Shown piece by piece: positions 12,080-22,826 of a stretch of 64,000 bases of DNA (within the stretch, counting starts at the first letter, position 1; the number at the start of each line of letters is the position of its first letter). Both the position numbers and the translations under genes were made by a program. Below the pieces are notes generated by a model. That model was not told where the DNA came from. It saw only the letters and a program-made list of their open reading frames with translations, and searched no databases. This DNA is from Plenodomus lindquistii. Taxonomy: Eukaryota > Ascomycota > Dothideomycetes > Pleosporales > Leptosphaeriaceae. Location of the stretch: assembly GCA_025504975.1 (NCBI GenBank), contig JANUWI010000014.1:1054001-1118000 (forward strand), written 5' to 3'.

Positions 12080-12799
12080 CCGCAGTATAACTATACGAGA
12101 TATGCGTAGTAAGACGATGGAGGTAGGTATATTGTAGAGAGGGTTGATGTACTTAGAAATATATGCGTTTGTTGATGCGAGGTCGCCGTGACTAGTGGAC
12201 TATTATGTGAGCGAAGCACGATGCGATAACACCTTATACAAATTAGTGGGAGGTTTGATTTCGGCATACATATCGTAAAATGTCTTGCAAGATCTAGTAG
12301 AGTCATCACAGAGGCCTTCAGATTGTGAGCAAAGTGCAGAAGCCCTTGCAATTTTCCTGATTCCCGGCCTGAACCAAGTTCAGATTCCAACTTTAATTGG
12401 ACTTTAGCTAAGAATTCCACATGTATGGTCACTTCTGCAGTGACAAGTCCCACTATTTCTGTATATTTCCAATACTTTTGATGGTTACGAATCCTAGGAT
12501 TGCAGTAGTAGACATCTTTCACACATGCGGCATGGCTACAAGCTATCTGGGTATATGTGAAGAGACATCATACTATAGCGTGGTCATGTTCCATGAAATA
12601 GTTTACAATGTAAGGTACACTATGATTACTCGTAGAACTTCCAAAGCATGAAAAGTTGCTCAAGGCTCTGGGATTAATGGTCGATTACAATGACAATACG
12701 CACTTCCCATTGCCTTCGCACTCAAACGAGCCAAGCGATAGTACCTCACCAGTTTCATCTCATCTCACGATCTCAATGATCGCCAACACTTCACTCCAT

Positions 12800-13145
12800 G
12801 TGAGACATCATATCCTCCTCCATGTCTTCCATGAGGTCGTCTCCAACCCGCTTATCTGAGGTCGGCTGAGTCGCGTCACTACCGTTATTCAAGATGGAAT
12901 TGACGAGATGAGAGTCAGAGTAAACGCTATAAGGCGAGAGGTAGAGGGACGCACATCCCCTCCACTCGTGTTTACGTCATTGCGAACCGGGCCTTGGAGC
13001 GGATCTTCAGAGCCGAATCGAGTTTCCTGATTGTCATTCTGCTCAAAGTCTCTCGGTGCAGTGGCGTTAAACAGCTGGTCGAGACCCATCTCTTCTGACA
13101 TCACATCGTCTTCCTCAAGACTCTCGTCGTCACCCTCCCACTTTT
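12800..13145 (-). pseudogene. Relic of the acidic C-terminus of an RNase H-family copy (copy B)
   Basis: The frame contains MGLDQLFNATAPRDFEQ followed by a segment with EDPLQ, aligning with MDLDQLFAATVPRADEQ and EDPVQ of the intact gene at 14051-15457. Further on, KRVGDDLMEDMEEDMM parallels GRWVGDKLLEFLELEM of that gene. The RNase H domain itself is missing, so this is a C-terminal fragment left by duplication. An intron-like break separates the two matching blocks. Confidence 0.6.
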
Positions 13146-13172
13146 GATGACTACGACCACCAAGCCATACCA

Positions 13173-14010
13173 GTAGTGTATATCCTACGTCTGATTCATA
13201 GAGATAAGGTATTGAAGTAGACGTATGGAAAATTGATGCTATAGTGTGCTTGTATTCCGTGCTATCAGCTGTGGAACAAGTGATATCATACGTCTTTATA
13301 GTACCTCTCAAGTTATAGAAACACCTGAGGCTGTGAGCTCTTCTACCTACTCATCCTGTTGCCCTTGCGCTAAACTACCCACGGTGTGGTCTTGCTCGAC
13401 GTACCTCGGGGCAGTAGCAGCGAATGACTGGTCGAGATCCATAGTATCTTCGTCTCAGTTCTTAGTGTCGGCAGCGTCAATTACGTCGTCATCATCCTCG
13501 CTGTCATCCTCGCCGTCATCATTCCCCTCCTCGCCCTCGTATCCCAAACCCCACCTCGACTCCTCGGGCTGACCCACCAACGCCGAGCTTTCGACATCAG
13601 TTGGGGGGTTCTTCTGTAACTCCTCCCGGGTTCGTTGATGTATTCTCTTTGCCTCGATGACCGTATTAGCCCGCCAAATCCACTCCTCAACCCAATCCGC
13701 ACCAAGCTGTGCAACGACAGCAGGGACGTTTGACACGGTCAACACTCTCATCCTCGCTTCCGCAACACGGTATCTTTGCGAACTCTTATCGGCTGACATC
13801 TAGGCATCGGAGTAGGGCATATCCTACGTATACTTTACGGAGACAAGGTATTGCAGTACATGCATAGAGACTTGATGCTATAGCGGGGTTGTTTTCCATG
13901 CAATTCATCGTAGGTTACTGTATACTGTATGTAATCGCAGTACCTCTCAAGCAAGTATAAGCACATGAGGCTGTGAGCCTTTCCAACTGCATCATCAGCC
14001 CTTTGTATAC
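13173..14010. repeat. Two diverged direct copies of a non-coding segment of about 170 bp
   Basis: The segments 13173-13360 and 13804-14010 align along their length. Shared blocks include TATCCTACGT, GAGA(T/C)AAGGTATTG, TTGATGCTATAG, AGTACCTCTCAAG and CA(C/T)(C/A)TGAGGCTGTGAGC. Each lies just 5' (in minus-strand sense) of a RNase H-family C-terminal fragment or gene end. They therefore mark the unit of a tandem segmental duplication rather than a mobile element. No target-site duplication is seen. Confidence 0.7.
13347..13799 (-). pseudogene. Relic of an RNase H-family copy, C-terminal region (copy C)
   Basis: The frame includes RVLTVSNVPAVVAQLGADW, matching RVLTQADVPAVISRLGQIW of the intact gene. 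It then has EESRWGLGYEGEEG (intact: EARWGLGYDEGEG) and, after one in-frame TGA, MDLDQSFAATAPRYVEQ. The N-terminal part and the RNase H domain are absent. One stop codon and a deletion of the catalytic region make it non-functional as an RNase H. Confidence 0.65.
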
Positions 14011-14050
14011 AATCCCGTCTCATTCCACCACCTCGAATACCTCCAGCATC

Positions 14051-15457
14051 TTACTCTGCATCCGTTCGAGCGTGGGTGCGAAGGGAAATCATCTCCAACT
14101 CCAGGAACTCCAAGAGCTTATCTCCAACCCATCTTCCTGATGCAAGTTCAGCTGCGTCGTCGAAAACGTTCGAGTCGAGATCGGGCGAAGACAAGGAAGG
14201 ACTCGATGGCGAACGGAGGGGAGAGGGAATATCGTCATCGTCAATGTCGGCGTCATAATGCTCAAGGTGAAGCTGATCTTGAACAGGGTCCTCAAAGTCC
14301 AGTGGAGTACCCTCGATGTCTTCCTGCTCGTCAGCCCTCGGCACCGTGGCAGCGAAAAGCTGGTCTAGATCCATGATCTCTTCGTTCCTCATCTCGTCTT
14401 CATTCATGTCTTCGCGGAGTTCGCCCTCACCTTCATCATACCCCAAACCCCAACGTGCTTCCAAAGGCTGATCCAGCATGGCTAGAAAACTTTCACGACC
14501 AGCATCACCCGTAAGATCTCTCTTCATATCGTCCAGCCTCCCCCGCAGATTGCCCTCCGCCTCATACTCCGCCCACCCATTGGCACGAAACAACCACTCG
14601 TCGCTCCAGATCTGGCCAAGTCGAGAGATGACAGCAGGTACATCGGCTTGCGTAAGCACCCTGGTCCTACCTTCTCCGACAAGCATGCCCTGCGAATTAT
14701 ACTCTTCCGCCATTTGAGCGGCCGCAGCGTTGCCGGCGCACTTGTCTGCCATGTCGTTTCCTTTGCTGTTCTTGTGGCTCTTGACCCACACAAGCTCAAC
14801 GGCCACGCCCTTCGCATGCAGCCACTGCGCACGCTCGTAGACGCTCTGCAGAGCAGTCTTCGCGGCAATGAGGGGACCCAGCATCGCGCAGTCGTGGCTT
14901 CGGAGAGACTTGAGGAGACCGAGTTCGTCGGAGTAGACGCGGACAAGCTGGATCTTGTCGTTGCTGTCCACTTTCTTCTTTGCCAATCCGAGGGCAGCTG
15001 CGATGGCAAAGAGTTCGGCATCGCCTGAAGCGCCGGTGTCGAAGCCTAGCTGGTGTGATGCAGTGGAGTAATGCATATGGGCGTCTCGACGTTCGTACGC
15101 CGCCACCCCTGCGCCTAGGAACCCATCCCGATGACAACCGTCCGTGAAGTAGAGCAGGACGTGATCCAAGTTGAGTTTTCGCCTCGTTCGAAGGTCGTGC
15201 AGCTCCTCCCTGTCAGTGCGGTTCGCTCTCTCCCGGCTTTCCAGTTCGAAGTCGCAGCTGAGCGCCGTGTATTCGCTGACCACACTGCGTGCAATCTCCT
15301 GTCGACGTTGCCGTGCCTCGTCGGCCCTGGCACGCCGCTTTCGTTTGAGTAGTGTTAGCAGTGTAGGTACCTTTGGCTTTTCAAGGCTACCAGGGTACGA
15401 CGCTACCTGCGTTCGTCTCTGCCTCCGCCGCTCTTTGGCCGCTTCTGACTTGGCCAT
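14051..15457 (-). CDS. RNase H-fold domain protein (copy D, intact, acidic tail)
   Basis: A 468-residue protein from the ATG at 15457. The N-terminus is strongly basic (KERRRQRRTQ, LKRKRRARADEARQRRQE), possibly a nuclear or nucleic-acid-binding segment. The RNase H domain spans roughly residues 90-260: Asp in LLYFTDGCHRD, Glu in GDAELFAIAAAL, a third-site Asp in VRVYSDELGLL, and Asp in GNDMADKCAG after WVKSHKNS. The last 150 residues are acidic and Ser/Pro-rich. No intron is needed. It shares the domain and the EWLFRAN/EWLWRVN segment with copy A. The His in WVKSH replaces the usual GH context. I infer a stand-alone domesticated LINE-type RNase H; the biological role is unknown. Confidence 0.75.
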   Translation of the reverse strand: MAKSEAAKERRRQRRTQVASYPGSLEKPKVPTLLTLLKRKRRARADEARQRRQEIARSVVSEYTALSCDFELESRERANRTDREELHDLRTRRKLNLDHVLLYFTDGCHRDGFLGAGVAAYERRDAHMHYSTASHQLGFDTGASGDAELFAIAAALGLAKKKVDSNDKIQLVRVYSDELGLLKSLRSHDCAMLGPLIAAKTALQSVYERAQWLHAKGVAVELVWVKSHKNSKGNDMADKCAGNAAAAQMAEEYNSQGMLVGEGRTRVLTQADVPAVISRLGQIWSDEWLFRANGWAEYEAEGNLRGRLDDMKRDLTGDAGRESFLAMLDQPLEARWGLGYDEGEGELREDMNEDEMRNEEIMDLDQLFAATVPRADEQEDIEGTPLDFEDPVQDQLHLEHYDADIDDDDIPSPLRSPSSPSLSSPDLDSNVFDDAAELASGRWVGDKLLEFLELEMISLRTHARTDAE

Positions 15458-15519
15458 TGTTGACTCGAATGTAAAAGGTCGAAATTCGATAAAAAGTGTT
15501 AGGTGTTACGTTCAATCAA

Positions 15520-15663
15520 ATCTGTCAACAAAACCTTCCCTTGGCAGCAAACGCTCTAGCTCCTCTTCCATCGCAGCGGCCTTCGAAGGCGGAGGTGAAA
15601 GCAGGTATCTTCTCCGCCCCAAAACAAAACACTCTGCTCTTTTGCAGCTTCTGACTTCGCCAT
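15520..15663 (-). pseudogene. Relic of an RNase H-family N-terminus (copy E)
   Basis: From an ATG at 15663 the frame reads MAKSEAAKEQSVLF, identical in its first nine residues to the start of the intact copy D, then runs to a stop after about 35 codons. The DNA at 15535-15609 also resembles the first intron/exon junction of copy A (11968-12036). The upstream sequence (AAGTGTTGGTGTAACATTCAA) is a diverged copy of the promoter just upstream of copy D. This is a truncated duplicate. Confidence 0.55.
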
Positions 15664-16302
15664 ATTCCGATGCGGATAGGTCACGGAAGTGTTGGTGTAA
15701 CATTCAAAACTTAGTTTTCCTTTGGAAAAAGACCGTGACTTTGATCAGAGTTGGCGACGAGGTCTTTTAGTTGTAGCAAAACGCTAATATACCCACCCTG
15801 CGTACACACCAGTGCAGAGTCTGGATTCCACTCATTCACATTTGAATTGGAATATATACAAACAACACAAAAGCGTATAAAAGCCTCCTTGCGAATGAAG
15901 AAAGCCAATACTTCTGAGAGAAAACGGGCGATATAGATGTACCTCCCCCCCTCCCCCTGACTCTAGTGTTTGTCCCGCATTTCCCAAGATTATGTTTGTG
16001 TGCCCGTGATGTACCCAACTAACAACCATAATGTCACTCCCCCACCCCAAACTCAAGCGTCAGAAATGAACTGCTGATTCAGGGCGATCATGGGGTTTAT
16101 ACATGGCATGCGAGGAGGAGATGAGGAGGAAGAAGAAGGATTAGGAAGGGCAGAGGGTAAGATATCAGAGTAGAGTAGTAGAGGTAGAGGTAAGGAGTGA
16201 TATAGGGTTGTAATTTGATATACTCCTTCAATCTCATATGCATATCATTTCATTTCATCCATATATGTACGCATATCCATCCCTTTCTCACCGTTCAACT
16301 CT
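15664..16302. other. Intergenic, 3' side of the Dus1 gene
   Basis: No gene seen. It contains purine-rich runs (about 16100-16200) and C-rich tracts near 15940-15960. Confidence 0.5.
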
Positions 16303-18315
16303 TCACCCACAAACCACCCCATCTCTCAGTTCCTCCACCACCTCTCGCTCTGCCTCCCCCTGAACTTCCTCCACGCGACCCCCAGGCACGAGTCCTACAG
16401 CTTTACTCTCCTCATCCCCATTTTGCCCTTCTTCCGTGCCCTGCTTCGGTTCTTCTCCACCCCCCTTCCCCACCTTCTCGCCCACCTTCTCGCCCACCAC
16501 TCCCTCTCCACCCGCCGCCTTCGCAGCTTCTTCTTCTAACCGCTTTTTCTCCTTCTTACTAACAGTCATACTCCCCTTCTCCAGCGCCTCTTTAGGCAGA
16601 GGACGCACATACGGCTGACAAACCCAATACGGACGTTTTACCCTTGCGACTGTGGCTAGGGAACTCTCATACGGATCCAAGACTTGCACCTCTTCCTGCT
16701 TCACCTTCTCCGTCTCTTTCACCTTTTCTTTCATCTCCTCTTTCTCTTTGCCTTGTTCCGTTGGGAGAGCGGACTCGGTGTCCCGCACCTGTGCCTCGTA
16801 CTCCTGTATCCCACGCTTAACAGCATCTTCGGTAAGCGCAAGGACATGTTCAAACGCATCGATATCGCCTGTTTTCGAGCGCGCAAGGGCGTCGCGGACA
16901 TTATGGTGTTGGGAGACGAGGGGCCGGAGGAGGTGGAAGAGGTGGGCTTGCATGGCTGAGAGGTTTGGGTTTGTGAGTTTGTCTTTTTTCTTGCCTGTGG
17001 TGTTGTTGGTCTTGTTGTCTTGGCGAATTTTTTGTTTTTTCCTGGGGGGACCATCGGTCGTGGCTTGGTCTTGATCTTCGGTAGTAGTAGGATCGGTTGT
17101 GTCTGCAACGGGTTCAACGTCGCCGGGCATCCACAGGGGTTTGCGCACGGGAGGATCCTGACCCAAGGCATATCGGTGAATAATGTCCATATACCGCCTG
17201 AACACCGCATCAACCCTATACCCACCTTTTCCATCCCGACCGCGCCAGTACTCCCTCCCTTCCTGGCCTACAGGCGGCGGTTCCGCAAAGATGGTCGGAT
17301 CGTACAAATTGCCTTCTGCGCTCATAACCGCATCTGCACCCGTCTCTCGCAAGCAAGCTGCAATATCCTCGTGTTGGAGGATATTTCCATTTGCGAAAAT
17401 CACCGTCTCCTGGGGTAATTGGTCTCGCAGGTAGCGAAGGATGCTCCAATCTGCGAGGCCAGTATTATGCCCTTTTTGCTCTCTCCGTCTGCCGTGAACG
17501 GTTATGATGCTAGCGCCTGCTCCAAGTAGTGTTTTGGCATATTCCAGCGTCTTCTCTTTTGTTTCCAGGACGCGCATTTTCGCTGTAATGGGGACGTTGA
17601 GTTCCTCATGACATTTCCTTATCATGCGCGCTATCAAATCCCAATCTTCCTGCAAGAACGCGCCGTATTTCCCCCTCTTTGCTATGCCCTGCGGACACCC
17701 AAGATTCAGGTCAACGGCGTCGCAAAACGGGGCGACGTGTTGAGCCGCAGCGAGCAGGTCGTCGGGATCGTTGGAGCAGAATTGTACGGTGAGGGGGCGG
17801 TCAAAGGCCGGGTTGCCGTCGAGGTGCTTGTCTGTATCGCAGAGGGTGGAGAGGTGGTATGCGTCGCTGGGCGAGGGAATGGTAGTGGATTTCAAGGGCT
17901 GGAAGTGCGAGTCCCGGTATTTGGGTTCTTTACTGAACATCCTAGAATGGAACATTGGGGTATAAGCGAGGAGATTTTGCTGCTGGGTTGAGGGGAGGAA
18001 GGAGCGGGAGAGGAGGCGCCATGCCTATTCGTTACATGGTCAGCTAACATGTCTCTAATCCTCGACCTTGGGTTCTGGCTCGACGTCGCGGGGTAAAGAG
18101 AGACATACGAACTCAGACTGCTCCACCATGGGCGCAAGCACCAACTTTGGGCTCCCAATACTCTCATAGAACTCCCGACCATGCAACTTCCTCCTCTTGC
18201 CATTCTGCTGCTGTTGTGCCACCGTCATACTCGCGAACCACCGTCTCCCACGTCCGTATCCAAAGCCCCGCACTCCCAAGGGGCCCTTCACGCCCCCAAA
18301 AGCCGTCGCAAGCAC
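16303..18315 (-). CDS. DUS1: tRNA-dihydrouridine(16/17) synthase, Dus1 type
   Basis: Flavin enzyme that reduces uridine to dihydrouridine in the D-loop of tRNA. Exon 1 is 18109-18315, followed by an 84-nt intron at 18025-18108 and exon 2 at 16303-18024, giving 642 residues. The join restores the Dus signature: APMVEQSEF then AWRLLSRSF, then YTPMFHS. The catalytic Cys lies in DLNLGCPQGIAKRGKYGAFL, followed by the FMN-binding barrel (ITVHGRRREQKG, VIFANGNI, GADAVMSAEG). A long C-terminal extension is Lys/Glu-rich and of low complexity (residues about 430-640) and is typical of fungal Dus1. The N-terminal 29 residues before MTVAQQQQ could be a mitochondrial leader or simply an upstream start; the internal Met is an alternative. 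A housekeeping gene. Confidence 0.92.
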
Positions 18316-19639
18316 CGACCGTATGATTATGTCTTTTGTCGTGGGACCGTCCTCACGTCACGCCGTTTCGTTTCACATAAACCACTTTGCTCGTCCTCCG
18401 CGGCTGTTTCTGTGAGGTAATGGGCGGGCAGTAAGGTAATATCGTGCAGTCTAGACTCACAGACTGTCTAGACCGATGGCCTGATGTGGATATCTGCGAT
18501 AGCCGTTGAGATGTTAATGCAAGGTACGAGTCCGTGGTTGTGCCTTGTGATTTGCGCATGCGGCAAAAATTCTGGGAATAATTCAGACGTTCAGGGTCCA
18601 TGAGGGGCGACGGGCCAATCGGAGTTTTGCCAGCTTCACGGCGGTGTTACACCATGAGATCCACACTAGACGTGTTGGTGCAACATCAACCCATCACTTT
18701 TTCGTCATGAGGGTACAGGCGAGGTCTTTTTCGCATGGTCATTAGGTGCACTTCCCTTGATGGTCTTAATCTGCTTGATCGACATTCCCCCGGTACCTGA
18801 TCTACAAGTTTGAATGGAGCAGGGAGCAATGCTGATGGCCGTGCATCAGGCTCGAGCTCTGCTGTGCTTACCTTAATGGACTCATCACGCCATCAGGGTA
18901 GTTGCTCACACCTTTACTTCACTCCACACCCACGACTCCCACAACGGCTGCTTCTCCCAGAATTTATTTGTTTGATTGACGTATTCATTGCAGTAGACAC
19001 TATGCACAACCACCGCTCGTTACGGCGCTGAAAATCCAAACATCGCTCAGGCTATCGCCCTGTCAGCACACACGCACAAACTCCATTCGAGTGCAACTGC
19101 AACCTCGATCCACAAAGTACCACGCGCATCCCGTTGAAGCACATGGTCCAAAACGCCAGTACAAATATGCCACCGCCGCGCGTCAAACCTCGTCCTCGTT
19201 CATCCCCTAGAAGTCGATCGAAGCCATCTAGAAATGGTCGTGGGACCACGCAATCATTAGGTTGAATACCTCATCGGCCGTAAGACATTTTGCTTCCGTC
19301 AAGTAGGAGCATGGACTGGCGTCTATGAGTGTGCCATTGAAGAGGCAGAAAGGCAACGCTAAAACGCAGCGAGTACAAACGACCGCCCATTCGTTCGTTG
19401 TGTAAAGCAAAACACCGATATTATGCAAGTATGCAGATGCTGTAGGAGAGCGAAAGAGTCGGAAGAAGATGGTGAGCCATCAGGTTTCTGAATGATGGCC
19501 AGCCGGATATCATCAATGGGAAAGACGACGCAAGAGCGACGTCCCTCTATCGGTCGAAGGTATTGTCGGTAGTATGGTACCAATGCCGGCGTCGACACCA
19601 AACCACGAAGAAAACAGCTTGGTCATGGCGACGGTGGGC
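18316..19639. other. Intergenic between the Dus1 promoter and the 3' end of the FYVE gene
   Basis: About 1.3 kb without a gene I can support. It should hold the Dus1 promoter and the 3' UTR of the FYVE gene. Confidence 0.5.
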
Positions 19640-20941
19640 TTAGAAGGTGCTCCAGTTCCATGCACCCTGAAAGCTCTGTGCGAGGCTGCCTACGCGCTGG
19701 TTCTCGGGGCGCTTGGCCGGTGCAGGAGTTTCAATGGACTGGACCGGAGCCCCACTGCTGCCCGAGCTCTCGCTGTTGGTTCGGCTGGAGCGAAGGTGTT
19801 CCCACTCACGGAAGGAGCTGTGGCAGCGATCGCATGCACGATGCCATGCACCCTCTGGATGGAACCTGGCCAGCTCGTCAAGCCGTACTTGGTTTGCAGA
19901 ATGCTGCCAGCAGTAGATGCCACCGCACTTTCGGCAGTGGTGGCGACGCTGGAAGAAGCCGAATGGTTCCTGACAACTGGAGGCGGAGCAGACCGAAGTG
20001 GATCCATCAGCCTAATTAGGATTGTCAGTACGGTTGGTCTGGAGCAGTCGATACGAGAAGAGCCAAAGCGGCGACGAACGGCGGCAGCCCTGCGCCGGAA
20101 GTTTGTCTAGCGCGGGGGATTTTTTGATGCCTGTGCACCAAACGCCGTCCGCCGAGAAAGAGGCGACGACAATGTCAACGCCCAACGGCGACCCTCGGCT
20201 GAGCCACTACATCCGAGGAGCAGACCTCGGCAGCGACAACGTTGCATTGCGCACTCGATGTTTGTTGGGATGGAGTTGCGGTGCATGGTGAAGCGCTCGG
20301 TCTCTCGGTGAGGCATGCAGCGAAAGGAGGCTAAGGCTAGGCAATGGCCCATGCGACGCTAAGGCGATCCACTGGGGCCATGTACGTAACAGCAGACCCT
20401 CGCGGCAGTTCTGGGCACGCGACCAATACAAAGTGGAGGCTAATAGCGGCATAGGAAAATAACAATGGAAAACGAGTAAAATGAAGATGAAGAAAAGAGG
20501 GAATCAACATACCTGCCAATGGTTGCGCGTGATGGGCCCGGCGACGGGCGACATGGGCGTGTCGTTGTAGAGACTCTGCATGTCCTCGTTGCCAATGGGC
20601 GTCGCATTGCCGTCGTTTGCACTGTTGCTAAAGCCGCCGTTGACATTCCAGCCACTGTTGGGCGAGCTAATGCCCGAGTCGACCTTGGGGGGTGACTTGC
20701 TGCTTGGCCTCTCCGTCTTGCGCAGCGCTGCCGGTATGCCTATAGCGGTGCGGGGCTGGTAGATGCCCTGGTGACGGGCGAGGGGCAGATGTGTGTTGCG
20801 CGGGGAGGTGGGCGAGACGTTGGAGGGAGGGTTGGCGGCGGTGTTTGTGGACGAGTACTGGGCCGACTTGCGGTATGCGTGCTGTTGGTAGGGGGCGTGT
20901 GCGTGCTGCGTCATGGGCGCGGTCGAGAATGTGGTGGCCAT
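19640..20941 (-). CDS. FYVE-type zinc-finger protein (PI3P-binding, endosomal)
   Basis: The C-terminal exon (19640-20011) has no ATG of its own and encodes a FYVE finger: VCSASSCQEPFGFF, then RRHHCRKCGGIYC, then a later CDRCHSSF pair. RRHHCR is the phosphatidylinositol-3-phosphate-binding core. The upstream exon (20513-20941) encodes a low-complexity Ser/Thr/Pro/Gln-rich region (SPTSPRNTHLPLARHQGIY). Joining them across a 500-nt intron (20012-20512, GTATGT...CTGAC...TTAG) gives ...NHWQ+ADGSTSVC, which recreates the WxxD motif expected just before a FYVE finger and keeps phase 0. The product is 266 residues. The long intron is unusual for this window, and a small extra exon within it cannot be excluded. 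The likely role is endosome/vacuole trafficking. Confidence 0.82.
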
Positions 20942-22826
20942 GTTGGCGGCGGTGGTAGTCGAGGAAGAATGTGGATGTAGTGGGGATGTGGATGGGGATG
21001 TGGATGTGGATGTGGTGGAAGAATAAGACCAGGTCGCTGATAAGGACAAGCGGCGGTGAGGACTCGGCGGTGGTGTTGGAGAGGCCAGGAATGGACGTGG
21101 TGTCGAAAGCGGCAGGCGAGCGCAACAACAGCCCTGGCGGAACGGGACGCAATCAGTGCGCCTGCAGCAGTGTGACGGGCACCCTGGCTGGCTCACACCA
21201 ACAAGGCGTGTGCGGCTCTGGCTGGGGAATGACGGGCGTTGGCAATTGGCCGTGGGTGGTGAAGCGGTTTGGCGATAAGCAGACGGGAAGCGGTGATACA
21301 GCAGTACGCCAGGGCCACAGTCTCGTCCGTCACGATGGGCTCAGCGGCGCATGGTTTGTCCGAGTGGTTGTTTGGGTGTAGAGTAGATGATAGAAGATTA
21401 TAGGGTGAGTGCGGAGGCGAAGGATTATTATCTGGGGTGAGGCTCTGGGGGCTGCGGTGAGTTATGGCCAGCGATAGTGGTGCTAACTTAATAATTGCCT
21501 GCGGTTGACGGAGATGGTGCCAGCGACCGCCCGATGGAGCGTGAGCTTGGCGAGGGCAGGGTTATCATCGGCGCGCTTCGGCCACTGGGGCAATTGAAAA
21601 GTGTCATCCTGGCCGTCCTCACTCGGCGTGGCTGGAGCCTTGCTTGAATCCCAAAAGACGACAAGACAGGCACGAAAATGCTGCCTGCGCGCGCCTCTAT
21701 ATCACATGTGGCCTGCGCAACAAAAGCAACGCCTCGTCGCCTGGTTGTGCCACACCTCGACCACACGCACGACACGGCCAGCTGCCTTTTGTCGCAGCCG
21801 CAACGGTTTCGTGCTCCACTCGTCACCTTGCGCATGCGGCTAGTGGGCTCTTATCTGCAGCCAATCACCTGCGCATGTAAATCATTACACTGCGAGCCCT
21901 CATCACCCTTTTCCCAGGAGCCAGCCGTCATATCCTCGTAGACACGACGACGGTTGCAGCAAGCCGAACTCTGATAACAGCATTCATGTAGCCCAGACAC
22001 CGCTGCAGGGCACAATAAAGTAAACGTCGATATAATCGACAACGTCGGACTCACATGCTTTACCCGTCGCTGTCGCAAACGGTAGGCCAGCACGCGACAA
22101 GGCAGGTGAGCCGCGACAAGGGCCAATCCGCACGCTTGCAACTGGCGGGGCATTCTCGCCACCCATCCTTCTCCAACACGTGAACGCGCTCCACGATATT
22201 CGCCCACTGCCTCCCTAATCAATGCAAGCTGCCATCGCCAGCACTGTACTAACACCATGACTTGCAGCAAGATCCACAGCGACGCGTACTGTCTACTGGC
22301 CTGCATCCACCGACGATTCTGATTCTGATTCTGCATGTTGGGGCTGGAATTGGAGCAACCCATGAAGCTAATCTTGATGACGGCACGCTTGCGCCCAACA
22401 GCCCGCCGCCGGCCAGACGTTGCATTGACAGCGGCCCCGGCGAAACACCTCCTCCGTGGATAAACTTTGAGGCAAGGATTGTTGAGGCTCTGTGGCGTGC
22501 GCGGGCAGTCTATCCTCAACTGGCCTGTGGCGCAGCGCTCGGGTGCCCAGCATTCCTTTCTCCAGACATGGTCCGTGGAGCTAAGCTCTACCGTGTATTC
22601 CTAGCCGAGGCTCAATCGCTGCATGTGCCACGGGATGGAGCGTGCGACCATCCACGCCATCCAACTCAAAATGCGGGGAACCATAGTCGTCTTCGTGGGG
22701 ATGAATAACAACCATCCAATCTCACAATCTCACAATCTCTTCGTTGAAGGTGTCGGTCAAAGACGTGAATTGGAGCATCGCACGCGACACCGTCGGCCCT
22801 ACGCATAGAACCCTCCCCCGGTGAAC
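20942..22826. other. Divergent intergenic region between the FYVE and alcohol-oxidase genes
   Basis: About 1.9 kb with 5' regions for both flanking genes. Frames of 222 codons (minus, 21851-22519) and 148 codons (plus, 22262-22708) overlap each other and lack motifs, so I do not call them. Confidence 0.5.
20971..21017. repeat. GTGGATG-type microsatellite
   Basis: A short imperfect run of GTGGATG/GGGGATG units in the presumed 5' leader of the FYVE gene. It is not coding in the chosen model. Confidence 0.7.

Noticed and set aside
12091..12522. 143-codon minus-strand frame between RNase H copies
   Set aside because: No similarity to the RNase H family or other motifs; likely chance.
21851..22708. 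Overlapping frames of 222 (minus) and 148 (plus) codons between the FYVE and alcohol-oxidase genes
   Set aside because: They overlap on opposite strands in GC-rich promoter sequence and show no family motif.
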